Origin: Prostheceraeus crozeri
Lineage: Eukaryota > Platyhelminthes > Polycladida > Euryleptidae
DNA length: 64,000 bases
Direction of reading: 5' to 3'
NCBI GenBank assembly: GCA_907163375.1
Contig: CAJQUW010011532.1
Coordinates: forward strand, 682,001 to 746,000
Made by a program: the position numbers and the translations under genes. Below the pieces are notes generated by a model. The model did not search any database. It saw nothing but the letters and a program-made list of their open reading frames with translations, and was not told where the DNA came from. Positions 52,501 through 59,482 of this stretch are shown one piece after another (within the stretch, counting starts at the first letter, position 1; each line of letters opens with the position of its first letter).

Positions 52501-54560
52501 TATTGCTGTCAATGGGCGCCATTTTTGATTTTTAATTTTTTGAAAAACGGCTCGATAGAAAATTTTAAAATTTGTTGCACGGAAGTTGTCTATGGGTACC
52601 ATATCAAAAACTGTCAACCGTTTCTCTGGAGCATTTTTTTGACTAAATTTTTTAAAACATACCGTGGATTGTCAGGCAGAATCTTAATAATTTCAATTAG
52701 CAAGATAATACTTTAGCATTCTGGTAAGCATTACCTAATCGCATGAAATTTCTAAAATATCCCGTTTATCACGGGAATAAAGAAACCCTGCTTGTTAATT
52801 GTCATCACAGCTTCACAACATGTCTCGAGGCATGCGAATTGATACCAATTTTGCAACAGGATTACCTTGAATTTGGAGTAATCGGATGTGTAGTGCATGT
52901 ATGTTGACTTAACTGGTCCTTATTTAATCGCTCTGGCATGTTGCCATCAGATTGTGGCGCTATATGACTACGAGACTTTCTGTCTAGTTATCCAAAGGCA
53001 AAGGTCCTTTTCTCTCTTCACACTGATGAGACTTAGTCGAATTCAGGACGATCGTGAGCGCCAAATATCAAATATCACTAAAATATTTTTCATTTTAAGT
53101 TCTAAGTCTTCAAAGTTTACCCCGTAAATGACTGATGCAGCATCACGCTAAAACTAGAGTACAACAAACATGGAAAGCAAGGCATTTAGAGCGTATTTCA
53201 ATAGAAGATAATTGAGTTGATTATCATATTGCAAGGCACATGCGATATCATTTTTATAAATTGTCATGAAATTTAGTTGAGACAGGAATTTGTCTAAATA
53301 GACCTTGATAATTACGCCGAGCAATGAATGAAGAAGTTCAAGCGAAGTATGCATTTCTTTGGCATTGGAATAGTTTTCTTTTTGCCAAGTCAAACTAGTG
53401 TGACGGAAACAATGACTTGCTAGTGCTGTCTAATTCCGTATTTTGATACGACTCGAAAGTGGAAAATATGTCTCTATGCTCCTCACTTATGACCTCTCGC
53501 GAAGTTTAATATTTAAGCTATCATCTTGGCCTTGAGAATATATGAACAAGCAAAAGTTCGTTACTGCTACTATAGATATCAAATACCATTAAAAAGCACA
53601 AATCCTTTGTTAGTATTTCTACCAAGAATCAATCTGAAGAAGATGGCGAAGCACTTTTTCCTGTCTGGATACTTATCAAACAATATTTCAACTGTCATGA
53701 TTGGTTCTTTCAATTGTATTGGTATTATGGTTTCAGTTTATCAAACGTCCATTCTTTTAAAATGTTCTAAAAGGAATCGCTAGACAATCAATTCCAGGCT
53801 AGACCATGTAGTTCACAAACCTTTTGCATGCATTTTTGGCTACAACATCGCTCAGCTACATGTAAATATTAAAGTAGTGATGTATTGTTGCATACATTTC
53901 ATACTGCAGGCAATACTACAATACATGCAGGTTGAGTCAGTGATCCCCTATTGAAATTCGAAATTGCTACATGCCCATCCATGGCGCATAAATACTCAGG
54001 CACATAGTAGGCAATAACGTGTATCATATTGAAAGACCTTGGGTTTGACAACATATTTAGACCGAGGGAAACGTATTTTCTCATCGTAAAGAATATCAAT
54101 TCTTTTTGAATGTGCTCTATAAGATTCACAGTGAGTATACATTATTTGTCGCAAATAGAATGAACTTTACTAGCATGAGGGTAAATGCCATGTTCACTTA
54201 TACTAAGAAAAAACGTATTACAAGACGAAAGTTAAATGAGACCTGGTGCAATGTTTAGTTATTATTTGAGCTTTCGAAAGATTGAGCAGTACTGTATTTG
54301 GCTGTAAATTATAAACCTATATTGAAAGTCCGTCCCGTATATTTAAGAAAATACTTTCCTAAATATTTTAATAGAATTTCTTTTCTGATATATCAACCTT
54401 TATCCATCAGCAATTGAACGATAATCTAAATTCTATTCCTGCATAGTCTTTTTGAAGAAGAGGATTTTTGTATAAGCGGCAAACACTTACTTTCAACAGA
54501 CGTCGATGTGCCCAACTTGGCAGTACAAATGATGAGAGCGAGTGCGATGAATCCCTTCAT
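28460..54560 (-). CDS. Gene B: secreted ShKT-lectin-VWD-EGF protein, 25 exons
   Basis: The joined exons give 5118 nt, 1705 residues. Order: signal peptide (1-~20); ShKT 1 (cysteines 25,34,43,52,56,59); ShKT 2 (67,76,85,96,100,103); C-type lectin domain (~109-270); one EGF; VWD (from ~297, GDPHY at 303-307, CGNC at 447-450); C8 (~494-590); TIL (~591-658); about two dozen EGF modules, mostly calcium-binding type, to ~1668; 37-residue tail. No transmembrane segment follows the signal peptide, so it should be secreted. VWD-C8-TIL blocks are known from mucins, von Willebrand factor and animal adhesive proteins, where they drive disulfide-linked assembly; a matrix, mucus or adhesive role is my inference. 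All splice sites are AG/GT with matching phases; only the exon 3 donor is ambiguous. I do not recognise a named orthologue. Confidence 0.85.
28997..29157 (-). CDS. Gene B exon 24: last EGF-CA
   Basis: 161 nt, phase 2 in, phase 1 out. Module starts DTDEC. It pairs with gene A 23568-23728. Confidence 0.85.
29677..29917 (-). CDS. Gene B exon 23: EGF-CA modules
   Basis: 241 nt, phase 1 in after GTCTGCAG, phase 2 out at GCAA/GTAAGTG. Modules start NINEC and DIDEC. Confidence 0.85.
30233..30509 (-). CDS. Gene B exon 22: EGF modules with LILIDEC variant
   Basis: 277 nt, phase 0 in, phase 1 out. Modules start DIDEC and LILIDEC, as in gene A 16444-16723. Confidence 0.85.
31338..31575 (-). CDS. Gene B exon 21: EGF modules
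   Basis: 238 nt, phase 2 in, phase 0 out (ACACAG/GTAAGTT). Modules start DVDEC and DRHEC. Confidence 0.85.
32021..32292 (-). CDS. Gene B exon 20: EGF modules
   Basis: 272 nt, phase 0 in, phase 2 out. Modules start NIDEC and DVDEC, with the GEKHTC insertion shared with gene A 13850-14121. Confidence 0.85.
32875..33122 (+). mobile_element. LINE 3' end fragment
   Basis: On the plus strand a frame reads [15 protein letters not shown], a [12 protein letters not shown] segment and a stop at about 33100, followed by an A-rich tail. G-R-P-x-x-x-W-x-D-x-V with D-R-x-x-W-R is the usual C-terminal signature of non-LTR retrotransposon ORF2. It is 5'-truncated and lies in gene B intron 19, antisense to the gene. 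Confidence 0.7.
33191..33410 (-). CDS. Gene B exon 19: EGF modules
   Basis: 220 nt, phase 2 in, phase 0 out (TGCGAG/GTAACT). Modules start DLDEC and DDDEC. Confidence 0.85.
33473..33671 (-). CDS. Gene B exon 18: EGF-CA and HSPHAxC module
   Basis: 199 nt, phase 1 in, phase 2 out. It holds an NIDEC module, then the start of the non-calcium module HSPHAGC. Confidence 0.85.
33990..34244 (-). CDS. Gene B exon 17: two EGF-CA modules
   Basis: 255 nt, phase 1 at both ends. Both modules start DIDEC; the first has an acidic DDDNN loop. Confidence 0.85.
34821..34903. repeat. Perfect 21-bp-arm hairpin
   Basis: The arms 34821-34841 and 34883-34903 are perfect inverted complements (core CACGACGGGCCTTCGGC) around a 41-base loop. 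The arms are far more G/C-rich than the surrounding intron, which marks the unit as foreign to its setting. No clear target duplication was seen. Confidence 0.75.
35191..35263. mobile_element. 57-bp miniature inverted-repeat element with 8-bp TSD
   Basis: The element is 35199-35255, with perfect 17-bp terminal inverted repeats CATAGACTCCTAGATAT. Identical 8-bp direct repeats GCAATAGT flank it at 35191-35198 and 35256-35263. An internal GGAGTCC echoes the repeat. The 8-bp duplication would fit hAT-type transposition, but the ends lack the usual CAGGG start, so the class is unsure. Confidence 0.75.
35564..35825 (-). CDS. Gene B exon 16: EGF modules (CKPITYC)
   Basis: 262 nt, phase 0 in, phase 1 out. 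It holds the end of one EGF, a [10 protein letters not shown] module and a DVDEC module. It is the first exon with a visible partner in gene A (2259-2520). Confidence 0.85.
35897..36045 (-). CDS. Gene B exon 15: EGF modules
   Basis: 149 nt, phase 1 in after TTTTTGCAG, phase 0 out. It completes one EGF with a long [10 protein letters not shown] loop before the last cysteine, then starts a DIDEC module. Confidence 0.8.
36256..36462 (-). CDS. Gene B exon 14: EGF-CA modules
   Basis: 207 nt, phase 1 at both ends. Two DIDEC modules. In the second the usual third-cysteine position reads SPDMYGKS, so one cysteine of the module is replaced. Confidence 0.8.
37568..37819 (-). CDS. Gene B exon 13: two EGF modules
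   Basis: 252 nt, symmetric phase 1. Modules start DINEC and DVHEC. Confidence 0.85.
38198..38317 (-). CDS. Gene B exon 12: single EGF-CA
   Basis: 120 nt, symmetric phase 1: one complete DIDEC module with all six cysteines, the classic shuffling unit. Confidence 0.85.
39112..39289 (-). CDS. Gene B exon 11: cysteine-rich linker and EGF-like
   Basis: 178 nt, phase 0 in after TCCTTTCAG, phase 1 out. It links the TIL domain to the EGF array and ends in an EGF-like [12 protein letters not shown] segment. Confidence 0.8.
40389..40487 (-). repeat. Diverged second copy of the tRNA-derived SINE
   Basis: Shares CTGCCGACTT-TAATGACA and flanking segments with the SINE at 5684-5883, in the same orientation. 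The polymerase III boxes are decayed. It lies in gene B intron 10. Confidence 0.6.
40752..40954 (-). CDS. Gene B exon 10: TIL domain
   Basis: 203 nt, phase 1 in after TTATAG, phase 0 out. It encodes the trypsin-inhibitor-like cysteine-rich domain that normally follows VWD-C8, with [12 protein letters not shown] and EHCGC near its end. Confidence 0.8.
41079..41218 (-). CDS. Gene B exon 9: C8 domain, second part
   Basis: 140 nt, phase 2 in, phase 1 out. Contains ACVYDVC and an AMAADC...WR..FGC pattern typical of C8 domains. Confidence 0.8.
41607..41759 (-). CDS. Gene B exon 8: C8 domain, first part
   Basis: 153 nt, phase 2 at both ends. Starts [11 protein letters not shown]; contains the EYCGKF and FRKC cysteines of C8. 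Confidence 0.8.
41847..42184 (-). CDS. Gene B exon 7: VWD domain, second part
   Basis: 338 nt, phase 0 in, phase 2 out. Contains [13 protein letters not shown], the VWD C-G-x-C-type motif (residues 447-450) that in mucins and VWF is linked to disulfide exchange. Confidence 0.85.
42867..43123 (-). CDS. Gene B exon 6: VWD domain, first part
   Basis: 257 nt, phase 1 in after CTCAACAG, phase 0 out. Contains [14 protein letters not shown], the conserved VWD opening, and a FQGQCAYLL strand. Confidence 0.85.
43879..44246 (-). CDS. Gene B exon 5: lectin domain end plus one EGF
   Basis: 368 nt, phase 2 in, phase 1 out. Contains [14 protein letters not shown] and a final FAFVC of the C-type lectin fold. 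QPS replaces QPD/QPN and the W-N-D motif reads KWRLFS, so calcium-dependent sugar binding is doubtful. A single EGF (CHVNARC...GYMGDGISC) closes the exon. Confidence 0.85.
44324..44361 (-). CDS. Gene B exon 4: 38-nt microexon in the lectin domain
   Basis: 38 nt encoding [13 protein letters not shown], between TTTAATCAG and GTAAGAC. It supplies the segment before [11 protein letters not shown] of exon 5. The frame is open only if exon 3 ends in phase 0. Confidence 0.75.
46004..46860. mobile_element. 845-bp element with TTCACGTAC subterminal repeats and 6-bp TSD
   Basis: The element is 46010-46854, with inverted ends CAGGGTGTCCAC / GTGGACACCCTG. A 6-bp direct repeat GGCGTT flanks it (46004-46009, 46855-46860). 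TTCACGTAC occurs three times near the left end and four times (one ending AT) near the right, all in the same orientation, plus one inverted copy. CAGGG ends fit a hAT-like element with a short duplication. No transposase was recognised; it lies in gene B intron 3. Confidence 0.7.
47523..47674 (-). CDS. Gene B exon 3: C-type lectin domain, first part
   Basis: Starts in phase 1 after [21 protein letters not shown], then ...[20 protein letters not shown], the classic lectin-fold opening. The end is ambiguous. A consensus donor GTAAGT begins at 47517 (exon end 47518, phase 2), but only the weaker GTGACG donor (exon end 47523, phase 0) keeps the frame open into exon 4. Confidence 0.75.
47908..48119. 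mobile_element. Short MITE-like element with CACTGTAAACTGT ends
   Basis: The left end CACTGTAAACTGT and right end ACAGTTTGCAGTG are inverted repeats of 13 bases with one mismatch. Further GTTAAAA/TTTTAAC pairing lies inside. 212 bp, A/T-rich, in gene B intron 2. No convincing target duplication. Confidence 0.5.
48330..48584 (-). CDS. Gene B exon 2: two ShKT domains
   Basis: 255 nt, symmetric phase 1. Two six-cysteine ShKT modules in tandem, the first closing CRHTCGYC and the second CKQTCRMC. ShKT folds are common in cnidarian and nematode secreted proteins and toxins; here they sit in a large matrix-type protein and no toxin function is implied. Confidence 0.85.
49514..50299. repeat. Left terminal inverted repeat of the Chapaev-type element
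   Basis: About 786 bp, nearly identical to the complement of 51887-52666. The near-identity is shown by the matching open frames in both arms (49488-49775 minus and 52405-52716 plus), which differ at only a few residues; those frames are not genes. Confidence 0.8.
50319..51536 (-). pseudogene. Broken Chapaev transposase with RAG1-like N-terminus
   Basis: The first ATG is at 51536. The N-terminal part has CxxC pairs at residues 20/23 and 61/64, a CxCxxC at 101-106, a basic [10 protein letters not shown] stretch (like the RAG1 nonamer-binding GRPR) and CxxC at 142/145. Near 51090 the frame shifts into a segment with [11 protein letters not shown] and GTLRTIQNI. Near 50870 it shifts back to [16 protein letters not shown] and a C-terminal part ending at 50319. 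The span, about 400 codons, is short for this family, and the catalytic acidic residues expected between the zinc fingers and HPCTWC are missing. An internal deletion near 51080 is likely. It cannot encode a working transposase. Confidence 0.65.
51887..52666. repeat. Right terminal inverted repeat of the Chapaev-type element
   Basis: About 780 bp; inverted copy of 49514-50299. The outermost 3 bases are GTG, with GATT immediately outside. Confidence 0.8.
54491..54560 (-). CDS. Gene B exon 1: signal peptide and start codon
   Basis: 70 nt from ATG to a GTAAGTG donor, phase 1. It encodes [17 protein letters not shown] and six more residues: a short basic start, a hydrophobic core and small residues near a likely cleavage site. 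Intron 1 (48585-54490) is the longest of the gene and carries the Chapaev-type element. Confidence 0.85.
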
Positions 54561-54607
54561 TGCTTGAAGTGATCCTCAGAATACGTGATATTGTGTAAAC
54601 GCTACTG

Positions 54608-54617
54608 TTATATATAC
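54608..54617 (-). promoter_or_regulatory. TATA box of gene B
   Basis: On the minus strand GTATATATAA lies 48-57 nt upstream of the gene B ATG, leaving room for a short 5' UTR. A strong TATA box fits a tissue-specific, highly expressed secreted product, which is inference. Confidence 0.65.
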
Positions 54618-57600
54618 TTCCCATGAAGGCATAAACACATATGCCTCATCGCCTACATTTCTCTGAATTCAATAACACACGGAGTTTAAACTTAATGAAA
54701 TTATGCCATCTTGAGTTTATTGTTTCTTCCACTTAATTCATGCTGCTAAGTATGTGAGTGTGAGCAACAATATACAAAACAGCAGTAAAACTGACTTAAT
54801 GAGCACAAATGCTGTTCAATAAAATTAAGACGTAAACATCATTTCATTGTAGCAAGTTTCGGGAGAATTGCATGAGTTTCTCTCAATCTTCGAACTGATC
54901 TTCAACTTTCAAGCAATGTGTCAGACCCATGTGAAACTTCACAAGAAAATTTTCGGGTACGTTTCTCGAATGTGAAATTATTTGTTTGTGCAACTGATGA
55001 CTATTGATAGCACGGTTCAAATTCAGTGCACTGCAGTATGTTAAGAGAGTTATGTCGTAATTAATCAGGAAACTATATACATGTAAAAGACAAGCAAAAA
55101 TAACCAAGGAATTAAATACGCACTCATGCTAAATAAACAGATATCAAAATGTTATTTAGCATCCTACATTAGTTTTTAAAATCGAAACTTGAGGAATGAG
55201 GCCAAACTCATAAACAGAAGGAGTCCGATAAGAAAATCAAAAGAAAGCAGTAAAAAAGATGATAAATGACATTGATAAAGTGAATTAAATAATCCACTGA
55301 AAATATTGGAAAAAATGACTGCATAACTGAATAATTAGAGAGTAAAATGAAAGAAATGAAGAAAGGAAGAGGATGAAAGGTAAAGAAGTAGAAAAGAAAG
55401 ATATATCGGGATGAAAAAGCATATCAGTTAAGCAATCTTTCCCAACTTATTCTTCGCAAGGATACAATGGTATATCAAGTATATGGTATATAGGCTTCGA
55501 AATAAATCCTATATCAGGTACACCGAACAAGGCACCAACAGCTTACTTTCACTTTAATTGCCTCTTCATTCTTGTCATGAACTGATTTCAATATATTGCA
55601 TAGGGCAAAGAACAACACTTGATCGGTATATGACAAATGAAATAGACAAGAAAATCCATGGATATCAAACTTTAATGCATGTTCACCTTATTGATAATGC
55701 ACCACTTCCAAGGGAGCTGCATGCATTAACAAGAATTAGAGATACCGGTAAGACATTCTTGAAGAGCAAATGTAGTTAGGCAATAGCAAAATAGATACAG
55801 AAAGATTTAACATCATACGAAACGAATGACAAAAATGCATCTCTATTTGTTCATTATCTATTATCAAACATTGATTTTCAATAACAGTTGCTTCAAAAAT
55901 AAAAGTTAACCTAAATTATTTAGTTGACCCAGGGACGAAGAAAATAACCTAGAAATATTTTTTATATTTCAGCATAAACATTCAAAAATATTTCCAAGAC
56001 ACTCTAACGGATGCAGGAAACTCCAACATAAAATGATTATCTAAAGTTAAAGATTTGAATATGTCACATCAGCTATGCAAAGCAAATTAACTTCAACACA
56101 GTGCTCGAAAGGGTTGGCACCGGCCGCCGGCCAAGTTCCAGCCGCAAATTTTGAAGACCGGCCGGTCGGTTAATTTAATTAGACCAATGTCGGCCGCTGA
56201 CGACATTCAGTCTAGAATAAATTGCTAAATCAATCATTACAACATTAAGAGCATGCAAATGTAACATAATTGAGAGTATCTCCATGTATGCCTTGTGATA
56301 TAAATATTGCGAACAGTTCTTTAAACAGTTTAAAAAATGATTTACGGCAACGTGTACACATGTAGTTCAAACCCTACTTCATCTCAAATAAATTTTCTAG
56401 AATCATATATTTTAGCCTGTATGAATTTTTGAAGCACTGTGCATTCCTCAACCTATCTTTTATAAAATTATTCCAGATCTTGAATGATTTCACTACATGG
56501 GGTATTTTATAGAACACGTGAAGCTTAGACTGAGAAGCAATAAGAAATGGATTTCAATGCAACCTAGGGCCTGCTACCCTAACATTTAACAAACAGAATA
56601 ATTGTTTGAAACTGCACCCGATAAATTTTGATTGACGCAAGTACAGCAACACTCCCGCTCGGTCTTGGGACACTCACTGAAATGAAAAATTGATGACAAG
56701 TTTGGCGAGTTCATTGCTCCAGAATCTTATACGTCAGCTCGTGGTCATCAATGTAAGCTCAAAGGATTTGAATTTAAGCTGTAGTGGAGAGAGTTCTCAA
56801 TGGACGTTGCAAATCATAAGAATTCCCTCACAAGCGAAGAAGTACATATCACTTCAGTTGATCACTTTAAATCAAGTTTGCACGTCGCAGACAAAACATT
56901 TTGTACCATCAGCACAGTTAGTGATCAAATTTTTCATCTCGGAACTTTTATTGTTAGAAAAACTTTTATTGAACTTTATCTGAACTTAGAACTTTTTGAC
57001 CGCTTAAAGCTTTCATGTGGAGGAAGGACAAGCGCATATATTTTTGTTGCATCGATATTATTATTACATCAATGCCAATTTGGGTCATTATTTTGATTAT
57101 CTGTTTTCAACTTGTTTGATTGACTTTGAAAATGCAGTTGACATTATCATAAATTGTGAAGTATTAATGCTCATCACATGGAACATGATATCAAAATGTG
57201 AATAATTGCTGGGGCTGCGGGACTATAAAATTATTGTCATTGTCCATAAATACTTTATGCGACAGACATTTTTTGTCAATCTACTCTGTGACGCAGCCGA
57301 ATGAGGTGTTATTTTGTCTCGCTGCAGAATAAGTATTGGTAGCATTCTGTCAATAATAATAGGGCGATTAGCTGTCGATATCATTTAGAGATCACTTCTG
57401 CCTTCACCAGGTTTCCTTTTGTACTTTCGGATTGGCCCAGTGAAGAAGCTCGTCTGCACCTCGGACTTCGGTTCGATTCCTGGGTCAGGAGAGAGTGGTC
57501 AGGAGAATCAAGGAGAGCTTGATTCTTTTATTGATTCAATAGTTGTTACTCTCGTTAGATAATCGTCACAGTTCATCACCTTAGGCGTTCTAGATGTGAA

Positions 57601-57949
57601 ATTTACAGAACGATTTGTGCATGTTCATTCTCGATACGGGCTGTCGATATTGGAATACAAAATACAACGGCTCAAAGTGAAGTAAAAGTGGCACGTGATG
57701 ACATCTGAGAAGGGTGTGCAAGAGATGATGAAAAGCGATTGTCTTATAAAACCTTTTCAAGTCTTGAGAACCCGCATGAATGCGTTATGATATCAAGTCA
57801 GATAGAATGCATGTTTTCCATTCATTGTATCACATACGGGATCTTGTAAGCAATGGAAAAGAGCGAGATTTTTTAATGAGCACTCATTTACACCTTCTTT
57901 TTCTATTAAAACTCAAACTTCGAATTCATCCGATTTTGTGCATCCAGTC
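54618..57949. other. Spacer between gene B and the MFS gene
   Basis: The two genes are divergent, so this 3.3 kb should hold both upstream regions. Open frames at 55558-55779, 56690-56983 and 56800-57096 match nothing known. A G/C-rich patch at 56120-56205 (CCGGCCGCCGGCC) is probably one end of an unclassified element. A tRNA-like SINE head is at 57426-57500. Confidence 0.4.
57426..57500 (+). repeat. tRNA-like sequence, probable SINE head
   Basis: TGGCCCAGTGAAG (57433-57445) resembles a polymerase III A box and GGTTCGATTCC (57470-57480) is a perfect B box, at normal tRNA spacing. The flanks do not pair into a clean acceptor stem, so a tRNA-derived SINE is more likely than a tRNA gene. Confidence 0.4.
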
Positions 57950-59422
57950 ATGCCTGAAACCGACACTGCTGAGACAATGGACGAAAATACGTCCCTCACA
58001 CAGACGAATCAAATCCCCGGTTGGAAACAGCGGCTGATTGATGCCAAGGAGAAGATTCTATCTTTTCAACTAACAGTGAAAAATCGACTATTCATCACGG
58101 CAGCGTCTTGGGGATTTCTGACGGGTGTCGAACGTGCTATCATCCTGCCAACATTATGGCTCTATCTCTTTGAAGTTTTCAGTCCTGCGGCGGCCATGGA
58201 ATACTATGGTGCTACATTAGCAGCATTTAATTTATCCATCCTCGTGTTCTCGCCACTTTATGGACTCCTTGCTATGCGTGGATTTTCAATCAAAGCACTG
58301 ATAATCATCTCAAATCAACTGGAAGTAGTTGGTAATATCATATATTTTTTAGCAGAGAAGCCGTGGTTGGTTTTACTGGGTAGGTTCGTCGCAGGCATTG
58401 GTGCAGGTTCGGAGGTACCATTGTATGCAGACATTGTCAGGGCTACTACAAAAAAAGAGCGGACGGCATTTATCGTCACACTTCTTTTATCACGTCAATT
58501 TGGACTGATAATAGGACCGGGCTGTACTTTGATAATCGATCCGATCAAATTCAAGATTGGAAACAGGAAGTTCAACGTGTACAATCTTCCAGGACTATTT
58601 ATGGGCATTTTATGGGCTCTGCACACCATAACTGTTATCGCAATCTACCCAACTAATGTTGAGGTGGCCGAACCTACAACTCCTCCAACAAACAAAGATG
58701 GTCAACAAAAGAACGAAGAGGAAGTCGTCGCCACTTCACAAGGATCGTTTTGTACTAAAATGTGTGTTCGTGATCCGCAACCGCTTGGGTATTTATCAGG
58801 TCCTTGCATCACTACAATCGTAACCACGTTCGCCACATACTTCTCATTGATGAGTCTGGAGTCTGTATTGCCTCCAGTAGCTAAAGCATACTTCCAATGG
58901 ACGGAGAGGCAGACGAGCTACGTTTACATAGCGTGTGGAGTGTTAGTGATAGCAGTCTACTTATTCTTGCGCTTCCTATCGAATTACAAAGATGATCGTT
59001 TTCTCTCAAAGATTGGTATTATTTCTCTCGTTGTCTCCTACGCCTATCTCTTGATCGTCAGCATTCCCCTCAGTTCAGCATTTCCGAAAGTATTTATTCC
59101 GCTTATTCTGTTTGGAATCGCTGGTCATGTGTTTGGACAGCCTTTTGCTGTTGCATGTGCTGAATCTTTATATACGAAAGTGATTCCAGTTGAAGACATG
59201 GATCGAGCTCAGACAATATTCAGAACTATTGTGAACATCGCAATCTTGGTAGGACCCCTTGTAGGTGGAACATTGAATTTTGCTCCTTGGCTTGTCTTTC
59301 TGATAATGCTTTTGCTGATGATAGCTAGTCTTATCCTCCTCTTGAATTATTACCAAGCTTTTGCAAGTAAATCGACTACACCGAAAGAGGATGAAGGAAA
59401 TGAGAGCGGAACAGAAGAGTGA
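57950..59422 (+). CDS. MFS transporter, MFSD8/CLN7-like, intronless
   Basis: 490 residues from the ATG at 57950; the in-frame extension 5' of it has no ATG. A hydrophilic N-terminus (1-46) precedes about twelve hydrophobic segments, the first from residue 47 (FITAASWGFLTGVERAIILP). A charged central loop (VEVAEPTT... to about residue 265) divides the halves. The stretch LLGRFVAGIGAGSEVPLYAD, followed by KKERTAF and FGLIIGPG, matches the G-I-G-A-G-N and Q-E-R-T region of MFSD8/CLN7, a lysosomal membrane protein with chloride-channel activity reported for the human form. The acidic C-terminus has no obvious targeting motif. Vertebrate MFSD8 has many exons; one uninterrupted frame suggests a retrocopy or an intron-poor lineage. 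The frame is intact, so it is probably functional. Substrate unknown. Confidence 0.85.
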   Translation: MPETDTAETMDENTSLTQTNQIPGWKQRLIDAKEKILSFQLTVKNRLFITAASWGFLTGVERAIILPTLWLYLFEVFSPAAAMEYYGATLAAFNLSILVFSPLYGLLAMRGFSIKALIIISNQLEVVGNIIYFLAEKPWLVLLGRFVAGIGAGSEVPLYADIVRATTKKERTAFIVTLLLSRQFGLIIGPGCTLIIDPIKFKIGNRKFNVYNLPGLFMGILWALHTITVIAIYPTNVEVAEPTTPPTNKDGQQKNEEEVVATSQGSFCTKMCVRDPQPLGYLSGPCITTIVTTFATYFSLMSLESVLPPVAKAYFQWTERQTSYVYIACGVLVIAVYLFLRFLSNYKDDRFLSKIGIISLVVSYAYLLIVSIPLSSAFPKVFIPLILFGIAGHVFGQPFAVACAESLYTKVIPVEDMDRAQTIFRTIVNIAILVGPLVGGTLNFAPWLVFLIMLLLMIASLILLLNYYQAFASKSTTPKEDEGNESGTEE

Positions 59423-59482
59423 CTGTGATGGAGATTATGAAAATATGCCTTGGCACGACATTTGATGAGATATTTAAAAAAT

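Larger units (their letters stand above)
49510..52670 (-). mobile_element. Chapaev-type (N-RAG-TP-like) DNA transposon
   Basis: The element is 49514-52666 (3153 bp), flanked by the identical 4-bp repeat GATT (49510-49513, 52667-52670). The right terminus reads (complement) CACGGTATG and the left TACGGTATG, one change from the CAC terminus of the CACTA/Chapaev group. Terminal inverted repeats are very long: about 49514-50299 against 51887-52666. Between them lies one broken gene on the minus strand. 4-bp duplications, CAC ends and RAG1-N-terminus-like protein are known features of Chapaev and of the N-RAG-TP elements described from Aplysia; the assignment rests on those. It sits in gene B intron 1. 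Confidence 0.75.

Noticed and set aside
56105-56220. G/C-rich patch with CCGGCCGCCGGCC and a CAGTGCTCGAAAG start, resembling one hAT end
   Set aside because: No second end or target duplication found.
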